DNA from: Cynocephalus volans
Lineage: Eukaryota; Chordata; Mammalia; Dermoptera; Cynocephalidae
Assembly: GCF_027409185.1 (NCBI RefSeq)
Contig: NC_084472.1
Location: 19,330,524 to 19,394,523, forward strand
DNA: 64,000 bases
Direction of reading: 5' to 3'
Part shown: positions 32,072-41,275 of the stretch, piece by piece
How the letters are laid out: the number at the start of each line of letters is the position of its first letter
Numbering within the stretch: the first letter of the stretch is position 1
Position numbers and translations under genes: made by a program
Notes under the pieces: generated by a model
Database searches by the model: none
The model's input: the letters and a program-made list of their open reading frames with translations, nothing else
What the model was told of the DNA's origin: nothing

Positions 32072-33991
32072 GTCCTCCTCCTTCCCCCACTGGGGAGCAG
32101 GCTCAGCCGAGCCCAGCACCCAGACCAAGCCCAGCACCCAGACCCCAGCCCAGCACGCTCACCTCCGGCTACCGCCCCAACGCTTCTGCCCACCCCGTGC
32201 GCCCTCGCCCACGGGCCAGCTGGGCACTGCATTGGCAGCACCAGGGTGGGCCCCCCAGCACTGTCCTCAAAAGAGTCAAGTTTGGGAGTAGCACTAGTTT
32301 GCAGGGTGGGGGCGAGGCCCGGAGTGGGGTCACGGAGGAGGAGCGGGGGTCGGCGCTGGAGATGAATGTGTCCGAGCTGACCATCACGGTCGTGTACGAC
32401 ATCGCCTCGCTGGTGGGCCACAAGTTCGAGCAGGTCATCGACCAGCAAGGCTGGCAGGCCATAGCGTGCCTCATGCCCAAGGTTGTGCGTGTCCTGGAGA
32501 CTTGGTGGTGCTGGTCAGCTGCCACCACGTCGCGCCCGAGCTGGACAAGCTGCGCCTTGAGCTGGACGAGCTGCGCCTGGAGAGAATGGACGCATCGAGA
32601 AGAAGCGCAAGCACCAGGAGCTGGAGCTGGTGGAGGACGTGTGGCGAGGGGAGGCGCAGGATCTGCTTTCCCAGATTGCCCAGCTACAGGAGAACAAGCA
32701 GCTCCTGACCAACCTCTTCCACAAGGATGTCAACTTCTCCAAGGAGGAGTTCCAGAAGCACGAAGGCATGTCAGACCGGGAACAGCGGGTGATAAAGAAG
32801 CTGAAGGAGGTGGTGGACAAGCAGCTTGACGAGATCCGCGCCAGGGACAGGGAGCTTGGCCTGAAAAATGAGGACGCTGAGGCTCTGCAGCAGCAGCAGA
32901 CCCAGCTAATGAAAATCAACCATGATCTTCCGCACCAGGTTACTGTGGGGGAGGCCCAGGGGAAGGCCCTGATTCAGCAGAAGATGAAGCTGCAGGCAGA
33001 TCTGCAGACCAAGAAACAAGAGATGGGCAGCCTGCAGGAAGCTGCCAGAGAGGCGAGCTCAGCCAGAATGGGGAGGAGGAGCCCAAGATGAAGCTGGGCG
33101 GAGAAGAGCGTGTCTCAGACGCAGAGAAGGTAGCCATGGATCTCAAGGACCCCAACTGCCCCCGGTTCACGCTGCAGGAGCTGTGCGACGTGCTGCACGA
33201 GAGGAACGAGCTCAAGTCCAAGGTGTTCTTGTTGCAAGAGGAGTTAGCCTACTATAAGAGCGAAGAAATTGAAGAGGAAAATCAAATATCCCACACTCCA
33301 CCCACTGCACACCCGAGAACGTCCCCCCAGCCAGAGTCTGGGATCAAGCGATTGTCTAGCTTCTTCTCCCGAGATAAGAAGCGCCTGGCCAACACGCCGA
33401 GAAACGTGCACATCCACCAGTCCTTTGGCCAGTGGGAAAACACCCACCGTGAGGATCGTTGCACGGAGCAAGGCCAGAAGCCCTGCAGCACCTGTGACCT
33501 TGGCTGCCTCCGCCCTTGGACATGAACCATCTACAGCCAGCGCCTGCAACCAAACCTGCAGCCCTGTAGTCTCTGCCTCAGGCCTCTCGGTGCAGAAGCA
33601 CCCTCAAAACTTCCCCCTCGGGCCGCCCCGTGGCACACTCAGGAGAGTGCAGCGCTTGGGAGCCCAGCGACGATCCCGCCGCGGGTTCGGATCCTTTATA
33701 GGACTGGCCGGTGCACTCACTGGCTGAGTGCCCGTCACGAAGAAGACAAAAAAAAAAAAAAAAAAACTGCCCCCTCAAACAAACTGTCTGCTGACGGACA
33801 TCAAAAAACTGAAGCCAAACTGTAAAGAAATGTGTATTTATACCAAGGACTATCGCCATTTATAATAGATGACTCTGATCCCTTAGGATATATATTTAAT
33901 AATCCCATGAACTGAGGCCAGACTTTTGCGTTCAGTAACACAAGCTTCTTTAAGCCAAATACATCACTTGCCACTAAAATAAAACAAATAT
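32072..33991 (+). pseudogene. RILPL1P: RILPL1 processed pseudogene
   Basis: This is an intronless, inactivated copy of the RILPL1 mRNA. RILPL1 is a Rab effector with RILP-homology RH1 and RH2 regions around a coiled coil, linked to lysosome and cilium trafficking. The CDS-equivalent runs from a mutated start (ACG at 32332-32334 in place of ATG) to the old stop TGA at 33495-33497. The RH1 piece reads YDIASLVGHKFEQVIDQ, then LELVEDVWRGEAQDLLSQIA, and the RH2 piece FTLQELCDVLHERNELKSKV. Breaks: an in-frame loss of about 7 codons after codon 9, single-base deletions near 32503 and 32592, a larger gap plus frameshift near 33045-33080, and a one-base deletion near 33476. A 3'UTR remnant with a nested SINE follows. 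The borders are a 15-bp duplication, ATAAATTTCCCTCTT (32057-32071) and ATAAATTTTCCTCTT (33992-34006), with an A-rich tail (33977-33990). Lack of introns, tail and duplication all indicate L1-driven retroposition into the antisense L1. Divergence is from memory of human RILPL1. Confidence 0.93.
33620..33766 (+). mobile_element. dimeric tRNA-Ile SINE inside the RILPL1 pseudogene
   Basis: GGGCCGCCCCGTGGCACACTCAGGAGAG starts the left monomer. The right monomer is abbreviated (GGACTGGCCGGTGCACTCACTGGCTGAGTGCCCGTCACG). An 18-bp A tail follows. AAAACTTCCCCCTC (33606-33619) and AAAACTGCCCCCTC (33763-33776) flank it. It postdates the pseudogene. Confidence 0.92.
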
Positions 33992-34609
33992 AAATTTTCC
34001 TCTTAAGTACTGCTTTAGCAACATCTCACAAATTTTAATATGTTGCATTTTTATTTATCTCGATATATTTTCCTGTTTGATTTCATCATTGACCCATGAG
34101 TTATTTATGAATGAGTTATTTAGTTTACAAATATTCGGGGATTTCCCACATATTGTTCTGTTACTGATTTCTAATTTAATTCCATTGCAGTCAGAAAACA
34201 TACTTTGTATGACCTGAATCTGTTTAAATTTGAGACTTGTTTTATGACCCAGAATATATTCTAACTTGGTAAATGTTTCATGTACTTTAAAAGAATGTGT
34301 ATTCTGTTGTTTTAAGGTGGAGTGATTTACAAATGCCAATTACATATCTGGTAGGTTGATAGTGTTAAGCCTTCTGCACTCATTGATTTTCTGCGATTCA
34401 ATCAATTATTGAGAAAGGGGTGTTGGAATCTCCAGATGTAAATATGGAATATAGTAATGGATTTATCCTATTTTCCTTTCAGTTCTATCAGCTTTTTATT
34501 CACATATTTTTTATTAGATTTAAATTCCCTTCATGAATTGGCCCCTTTATCATTTTCAAATGACCCTTTTTATCCTTTAGTAATATACTCTGATCTAAAA
34601 CCTATTTTG

Positions 34610-34784
34610 GTAGGCCTGTGGCTCACTCGGGAGAGTGTGGTGCTGATAACACCAAGGCCACAGGTTTGGATCCCCACATAGGGATGTCCGGTTAGCTCAC
34701 TTGGGAGAGCGTGGTGCTGACAACACCAAGTCAAGGGTTAAGATCCCCTTACTGGTCATTTAAAAAATAAATAAATAAATAAAT
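34610..34784 (+). mobile_element. dimeric tRNA-Ile SINE in antisense L1
   Basis: Left and right monomers are both recognisable (TGGCTCACTCGGGAGAGTG; GGTTAGCTCACTTGGGAGAGC), ending CTTACTGGTCATTT and a (TAAA)n tail. Perfect 13-bp duplication AAAACCTATTTTG (34597-34609 and 34785-34797). Confidence 0.95.
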
Positions 34785-34954
34785 AAAACCTATTTTGTCT
34801 GACATTAATATAGACACTCCAGGTGTCTTTGGATTAGTGTTAGCATGGTATATCTTTTTTGGTCCTTTTAACCTGTTTGGTTTTTTATATCTAAAATGTG
34901 TTTATTGGGGGCAGTATATAGTTGGATCTTGCATTTATTCAATCTGACAATCTC

Positions 34955-35205
34955 TGTGAGACCACGAAAGTCTACCTGGGTTACCCCTGTCTTTGACATG
35001 TCTTGAAAACTCTCTCCAGGAAGTAAGCTGGGGTAAATGTAGGGCTCACCTTGTTTGTTTACCTTCTCTTAGGGCTAACTGTTCTTTGTTGACCAATATA
35101 CAATGACCTGAGAACCATTGTTTTATACATTTTGTTCTTGTTGTTTCAGGTGGTAGGGTAAATCTGATTCTTATTACTCCATCCTGGCTGAAAGCAGAAG
35201 TCTTG
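34955..35205 (-). repeat. possible antisense L1 5'UTR-like segment
   Basis: Text such as GAGACCACGAAAGTCTACCTGG, TCTCTCCAGGAAGTAAGC and ATTACTCCATCCTGGCTGAAAGCAGAAGTC follows the old L1. The last phrase is the complement of a GCTTCTGGCCAAGATGGAG-type L1 start. It may be the 5' end of the same old L1 or an independent fragment. Confidence 0.4.
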
Positions 35206-36866
35206 ATGCATTAAGGTTGCATATGCAACCTTCCTCAAAGAACTGCTCTTGGGTTACTAGAAATACTTCACGTAGAGATGCTGAGAGTTAAAAGTGCCTG
35301 GAAGTATTCATCCCCTGACTGTATCCAATAGCCAGTGGCTGATTGAGAAATAGGAAAGCCCAATTCCTTTGCCTCCAGGTGAAACTCTTTCATTGTAATC
35401 TATGCTCTGGAGCTTCCTGGGACCAGACTAACAGTGAAATCACACCTTTGCTTTTCTTATTCTCCTTTCTGATCCTGCCTCCCCAACTTCCTTACTAGTT
35501 TCATATGGGAGCACATTTCTGATAAATCATTTACATCTAAGTCCATGTCTCAGTGTGAGCTTGGAGAACCCAACCTAAAATTAACTTAAATTTAAAAATT
35601 GGTCTTCTGTAAAACATCTCTTTGGTCTACTTTGCTTTTGCTCCCACATGTTTTGAATTGTTCACTTGCCCAAAGAACCTTAGAATAAAAGTTTTGAGCT
35701 GACAGATATTTAGAATATATCCAATCAAACTCTCCTCATTTAATGAATGAAGCAACTGTGGCTCAGGATGTTAAATAAATAACTAACCCATGTTTATATA
35801 ACCTAAGAGCAACAGAGACATGCTCAGAATCAGGTTTCTTGATTTGGGCTTATTCAGGTAAAACATGCTCTTAATTTCATAGTGATCAGGTTTAACTAAC
35901 TATTGGGTAGTATGTTGCAAACCTTTACTTATGAAAATTGGCAGATGTAAATGTTTGTGCATACTTTTTCTGTAGGTGCAAGTTTGTACTTGTACCAGTT
36001 TGATTGCCTTCCTCATTTTATGATCTGTGAACATGAACCCCACTTTCCACTAACCTTGCATCAATTAGAAAAGATTTCCAAGTCTCTGGATTAGCTCAGT
36101 TTAACTACATTGTAGAAAATAACTAAACTGATGTTTTCTGGTTTAATTTATAAAGAAATGTAATTGTGGTTCAGTGTATGCTACGTTATTTTCTTGTCAT
36201 TATGGCAAGCTTAATATTACTGTATGAAACTGTCAAAATGAAATCAGAAAAAAACTGTTCTTAGAGACATCCAGGTTAAAAGAAAAGAAACCAAACACTT
36301 GAATTTTTAAAAAATCTTTTAAATTTAAATCATATTATTTATTACAATTACTCTAAGTATGAAGACAACAGATAGAATTGATGGTGCAATAGGTATTGCA
36401 TAGTTTTCAGTAATTTAAAAAAATATTGAATGTACATAACCATATTTTCTTTCCTAGAAATAACTTTTTAAAACTGAGCATTAATGGGTATATAGGTGTA
36501 TATGGGCGAAAGGAATGGATATTGGATGACCACATATTGATATAGATGTCATTTCTAGGTGAGAAGCAGGGAAGGAAATACAACAAAAGACCACTTACTT
36601 CTATGTCCCAGACAAACTCCATCTATTCATTTGGGTAATAAGCTACTTTTTTGGAACTCAATACCTTCACAGATGATTAAATCTATTGATCAATCACACA
36701 ATTGCTTTAATAAAAATAACACCTAAATGAAATCAACCTCCATAGAAAGAGTTTGCTTGGGGAAAGAAAGAAGACCAAAAACAGATCTTGGCCTCTAATT
36801 ACAAATGCAGACAGAATCCACCCCTTTCCCATAGGTAGGTCTGCAGCTTCAAGATAAAGATTAATA
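35206..36866. other. no gene seen
   Basis: AT-rich. The segment at 35695-35850 (AACTCTCCTCATTTAATGAATGAAGCAACTGTGGCTCAGG) looks like a diverged MIR-type core SINE. Otherwise nothing is recognised. Confidence 0.4.
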
Positions 36867-37120
36867 CCCTGGGCTCAGGAGTCAGAGTGCTTGGGTTTCG
36901 AAAAAGGCTCCACCACTAAACAATTGTTTTGCCTTCAGTAAATTACTTAATTTCTATGTGTCTCATTTTCCTCATCTGTAAAGTAGGAAATATAATAATA
37001 ACGATGTCTCTACTTAGGAACAGTATAAAGATTAAATGAGATGATATGTGAAAAGTGCTTAGTACAGTGCCTGGCATTGATCAGCAAATAATAGCTGTTA
37101 TTATTACCATTATTAGATGC
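36867..37120 (+). repeat. near full-length MIR
   Basis: CTCAGGAGTCAGAGTGCTTGGGTT, CACCACTAAACAATTG, TTAATTTCTATGTGTCTCATTTTCCTCATCTGTAAAG, GATTAAATGAGATGATATGTG, AGTGCTTAGTACAGTGCCTGGCA and TAGCTGTTATTATTACC appear in consensus order. Confidence 0.9.
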
Positions 37121-37679
37121 TATATGCAAAGTGCTTATGGTCTATAAACCCTTAAAGACTTCCAAAAAATGTCTGAGAACTGAAAAAAATAATATGAAAA
37201 GCAGGAGTATCTATACATTTAATAAAACATTGTATATAACATGTTTCATTGCTTTCTTCACCTATAGCCTCTTTATCTGAGAACCATCCAGTGCATAGCA
37301 TCACAGCTCTGTGGCCTACTCAGGAAGATTAGTATCATTGACACTTGATCCAAGGATGTCCAAAGAATTAGGTGACCAAAAATCAATTACATTATTATCC
37401 TCTCTCCCTCTCTGTCTCTCTCTCTCATGAAGATCATACAGTCTTCAATAACTTACTGGTAAGCAGTGACCCTATATAGGTCTTGGAACTGGTGGCTGTG
37501 TTGGACCTTAAGCAAAAAGAAGTGAATCAAGATTCTTCCAGATTCCATGTTTTCATCTTTCTTAATTTACTCTTTTGTAGCACATCCTCCAGTAGTTTCA
37601 TAAAAAAGATGAGGAAATACAATTTTAGGGACTTTATGTGTCCAAAGCTACATTTATTCTACTCTCACACTTGATTGCA
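37121..37679. other. no gene seen
   Basis: Includes a CT-rich run at 37399-37428. No supported gene. Confidence 0.4.
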
Positions 37680-38530
37680 AGGTTAAATAAATATAGAATT
37701 CTTGGTTTGTAAATAATATTCTCACAGAATTTTGAAGGTTAATCCATTGCTTTCTAGTTTTCTATGCTGCTGTTAACAAGTCCTAGGCTATTCTGATTCC
37801 TGATCCTTTCTATGTGACCAGTTGTTTCTATTGGGTTTTTAATTTTTTTTCCTTCTTCTCTTTATCTTTCTCTGGAAGTTCCTAGATCTTTTCTTTAACC
37901 CCGGTATTCTGAAATTCCACAGTGATGTGCCTTGTTGATAGCCTCTCTTCATTCATTCTTTGGGCATTTGGTCAACCCTTTCAATCAGAAACTTGGATCC
38001 TTTGTTTATGGGGAAAAAACTTATAGTTATTTGATCATTTTCAATCTTCCATTTCCTCTGTTCTTTCCCAGAACTTCTTTAGTCAACTATTGGGTTTCCT
38101 GGATTAATTCTCTAATTTTTTTTTTTAATGTTTTACCTTCTAGTTTCCCTCTTATTGTCTTTTTTACTTTCTGGGAGATTTCCTCAACTTTACCTTCTAA
38201 TTCCCCCTATTGACATTATCTCTGTTATCATATTTTTATTTTCCAATTTCTCTTTTTTATTCTCCAAAAGTTCCACTTTAGATAGCCTTTCTGTACTTGT
38301 TTTATGTAATCAGTAACTTCTTTTACTTTTATTGAAGATAATAATACATTGGGATTTAAAATATTATTTTGTTCCCTGCATTGACTTTTTGTCTAAGTTC
38401 TTTCTATCTGTTGGTTTCTTTTCATCTCTGTCATGTTAGATGCTTTCTAATTAGTTACAAAATGCTGATATGTAACTGTGTGCCTAAATGGGATTTATCG
38501 ATTTATGTTAGGGTGATGTTGACTGGTAGA
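37680..38530 (-). repeat. old LINE-1/HAL1 ORF1-region fragment, antisense
   Basis: Antisense text matches the common mammalian L1 ORF1 segment: ACAGAATTTTGAAGG, CTGAAATTCCACAGTGATGTGCCTTG, CCCTTTCAATCAGAAACTTGG, TTCCTGGATTAATTCTCTAATTT and CTTTCTGGGAGATTTCCTCAACTTTACCTTC. On the minus strand these correspond to the coiled-coil/EDQSRRSNIRI part of ORF1p. The frame is broken. Confidence 0.6.
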
Positions 38531-38547
38531 CTTAACATTAGAATAGG

Positions 38548-39032
38548 GGTCTGGCTGGTTAGCTCAGTTGGTTAGTGTGGTGTTGATAAGGTCCAGGGTT
38601 TGATCACCATGTTGGGAAAACAGAATAATTTAATCAGGCCCCTCGCCTGCCCATCCGGTTGAGGGTGGTGCAGTATATTCTTTGTAAATAAGTTGTGTGC
38701 AGGTATAGTTAGTGTGCTTGCACGGCACCGCCACCTGGCTGGCGTTGACTACCTTGGGCATCAGCTGCACATGGCCATGCTCTCAAACCTATGGCTCCGA
38801 GGACCTTTTTGCCAGTTACCTAGCTCACAGACCTGTGTGTGAGGGGTCTGGGGACCCAGCTTGGCATATGAAGGGTTTGTAACCCAGTCTGGACAACAGG
38901 TTTGAGGGGTCTGTGAGCTCCAGACCCAGCCCTAGCTCAACAATTGGCCCAGTCAGCAGGATTACGGGCAGGTAAAAGAGCATGACACCCTGTTACTGGC
39001 CAACTGCCAAAAAATTAATTAATTAAAAATAA
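38548..39032 (+). mobile_element. tRNA-Ile SINE monomer split by a 372-bp insert
   Basis: The head is GGTCTGGCTGGTTAGCTCAGTTGGTTAG (from 38548) and the tail is ACTGGCCAACTGCCAAAAAATTAATTAA (from 38995). The outer duplication is AACATTAGAATAGG (38534-38547) and AACATTAGCATAGG (39033-39046), so the two halves are one insertion later opened by another. Confidence 0.9.
38614..38985. mobile_element. unidentified 372-bp insertion inside a SINE
   Basis: Bounded by CACCATGTT (38605-38613) and CACCCTGTT (38986-38994), a 9-bp direct repeat with one mismatch. An alternative reading is a TGTTGGGAAAAC...GCATGACA body (38610-38987), which would fit LTR-style TG..CA ends. It is GC-rich, with internal GAGGGGTCTG repeats (38840 and 38914). 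No long ORF and no A tail. It may be a short solo LTR, but I do not recognise it. Confidence 0.6.
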
Positions 39033-39044
39033 AACATTAGCATA

Positions 39045-39245
39045 GGGTTTCTCAACCTTTGCACTATTGACATTTTGGACTGGATAATTATTTCTTGAGG
39101 AAGGAAGATGAGCTGTGTAGTATATTATAAGGTGTTTAGCAGCATCCCTAGCCCCTACCCACTAGATGCATGTAGCACACCTCTGCCCAACTCTCTAGTT
39201 GTTACAATAAAAAATTTCTCCAGACAGAAATTCTCCAGTTTTCTG
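39045..39245 (+). mobile_element. hAT-Charlie-type MER repeat (MER20-like)
   Basis: GGGTTTCTCAACCTTTGCACTATTGACATTTTGGACTGGATAATT...GTGTTTAGCAGCATCCCTAGCCCCTACCCACTAGATGC...CAGACAGAAATTCTCCAG matches the remembered consensus text. Non-coding. Confidence 0.75.
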
Positions 39246-39344
39246 CTTTATGACGGAAAAATATGAACCTGGTTACTAGCATTCACAAACAGAGGAATTT
39301 ACCTGGGTATTTCACTAACTAATATACAGACTTTGACTTAATCT

Positions 39345-39840
39345 CTGTGACAGAATAATGGCCTCTCAAAGATGTCCACACATCCTAAAATCAGGAATCT
39401 GTCACTACGTTATGTTACATGGCAAAGGAGAATTTAAGTAGCAGAAGGAATTAAAGTTGCTAATGGGCTGATCTTAAAATAAGGAGATTATTTTGGATTA
39501 TCCAGTTGGATTTAAATATGGAAGAGGCGTATGAGACTCAGGTTCAGAATGACGTGATGTGAGAAAGACTAATACAGTCATTGCTGGCTTTGAAGATGGA
39601 AGGTAGACATGGGCCAAGAAATATGGACAGCTGCTAGAAGCTGGAAAAAGCAAGAAAACAGATTTTCTTTCCTAGAGCCTCCATAAGGAATGCAGCCCTG
39701 CTGACACCCTAATTTTAGCCCCTTGAGACCCATTTTGTAATTCTGACCTCCAGAATTGTAAGATGGTAAATGTGTGGTTTTTTAAACCACTAAGTTTGAG
39801 GTAATTTGTTATAGAAGCAATAGGAAAATGCAACCTCTTT
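39345..39840 (+). mobile_element. MLT1-type LTR
   Basis: ATAATGGCCTCTCAAAGATGTCCACA, GATCTTAAAATAAGGAGATTATTTTGGATTATCC, GCTGCTAGAAGCTGGAAAAAG, CCTGCTGACACC, TGACCTCCAGAATTGTAAGA and GTAATTTGTTATAGAAGCAATAGG follow MaLR LTR order. Confidence 0.82.
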
Positions 39841-40424
39841 CATTTCAGTGTGGTACTTGACTATCCACCCTCAGCTCTGCCTGGTATTCCTAAATGTATA
39901 ACCAATCTGGGACAATCTCTCCTACCATGAATCAACAAACTCTACCTGTCTTCATTCAAGGTTGAAGAAGTGGCAGACTCCAGGCTTCTGGGTTGAAGAA
40001 GGGACCATCAGAGCAAACTGCTCCTTAAGGAGACTTTCAACCAATCCTCCCATTCCAATCCCACCCAACTCCCCAGACTATTTAGAAGTACCACATGACT
40101 TCATCTCCTGAAGTTTTCCAGCATTCTGCAAGGGAGACAGACTTGCTTTTACTATGACAAGAAAGTTAGACTTCCTCTTTCTCTATTCTGCTCAATCAGT
40201 CACTACTCATCCTCATTCCTTCCTCCAAAAATTTATGGATATCTCTTTTCTGTTACCTCTCTCATTCTTCTTGATCCTTAAGAGTTCATGCTGTTTTGGT
40301 TCTTTACTGTTATTTTAGTAGAATTTCAAGAAATAATGGAACCCAAGTTTTTTTTACCCCAAAGCCTATTTTTCTAGCCAATTATGCAATATTGTTAATT
40401 TTTACAAGTTTTATTTTAGATCAG
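39841..40424. other. no gene seen
   Basis: No ORF or repeat recognised with confidence. Confidence 0.4.
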
Positions 40425-40628
40425 GGGTCAGCAAACTATGGCCCACTGGCCAAATCTGGCCTGCCATCTGTTTTGTTAAGTTTTGTTGGAACACAGCCAT
40501 ATCCATTCTTTGACTCATCTATGTCTGCTTTTGTGCTACAATGTTACAGCTGAATAGTTGAGACAGACACAACCTGGCCCACAAACTCTAAAATATTTAG
40601 CCTCTTTTATGAAAAAATTTGTTGATTC
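40425..40628. mobile_element. hAT-Charlie-type MER repeat (MER58-like)
   Basis: Starts ATCAGGGGTCAGCAAACTATGGCCCACTGGCC. Contains TTGGAACACAGCCATATCC and CTGAATAGTTGAGACAGACA. Ends AAAAATTTGTTGATTCCTACTC, the diverged inverted end. Confidence 0.75.
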
Positions 40629-41106
40629 CTACTCTAGAAAATAACTTTATTACCAAGTTTTGAGTCCATGGTGTCCTCCGATACTTAACACTTTTATTAC
40701 TATATCACATCAAAGGCATTCTTTTTATTTTTCCTCCAACTTTTGGTTATCCTGCAGATAGCAATCTTTGATCATGTTTAAAAAAGAATAGTCTCTAAAC
40801 CAATCTCCTTTATGAAGTCTCAGCTGTACTTAGTCATATGATTTGTCTTTTCTGTGCTCCTACCTCTATTATTAATTATAGTACCGTATTTAATGCAGTT
40901 TGATTTAATAGTTACTAGTTGTGTTTCCTATGGGATATATATAGCAAGTTCTGACTCTGAATAGATATTTACTTAATAAGCATTTATTAAGTACTTTCTA
41001 AGTGTCAGTCAGTGCTCTAGACAGTGGAGATACAAAAATGAATGCGGCAACTTCTGGTACATGTGTATTCTATTTAATTAGGTATAGAAATAGAAAAGAA
41101 CCTGAG

Positions 41107-41275
41107 TGTGGAATCTGGGCCTATAGTCCCTGCAACAACTGCATCAGAATCACTGGAAGTGCTCGGGCAACACATCCAAGAACTAAAGAATCAGAATCTC
41201 TGGAGGTAAGGCCCCACAATCTGTGTTCTTAACCAGCATTTCAGATAATTGCTAAGCAGAAATGTTTCAGAATCA
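41107..41275. mobile_element. MER5-like hAT DNA transposon fragment
   Basis: CAACAACTGCATCAGAATCACTGGAAGTG, AATCAGAATCTCTGGAGGTAAGGCCCCACAATCTGTGTTCTTAACCAGC and a terminal TTTCAGAATCACTGCA resemble MER5. Confidence 0.65.

Larger units (their letters stand above)
27881..34954 (-). repeat. old LINE-1, antisense, broken by at least six later insertions
   Basis: Antisense L1 ORF2 text resumes across each insertion: CATTGCTGGGTCATATGGCC (27896), TCATTTCCTTAACAGCATCTTTTG (28459), TCTCCAACTTTGTTCTTC (29103), GAGTCTTCCAATCCATGAAC (29459), CATAGTCATGTTGTCTGCAAATGA (30890), CTGAGGTCACTGATTTGAGATC (32005), TAAGTACTGCTTTAGCAACATC (34004), TCTAATTTAATTCCATTGCAGTC (34171). This continuity is what reveals the inserts at 28243, 28922, 29275, 29605, 32072 and 34610. 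The frame is destroyed. Confidence 0.85.

Noticed and set aside
32070-33860. Many overlapping open frames on both strands with 70-210 codons
   Set aside because: They are fragments or shadows of the frameshifted RILPL1 retropseudogene in GC-rich sequence, not separate genes.
38873-38945. Direct GAGGGGTCTG repeats as a satellite
   Set aside because: Only two or three copies within the unidentified insert; not a tandem array.
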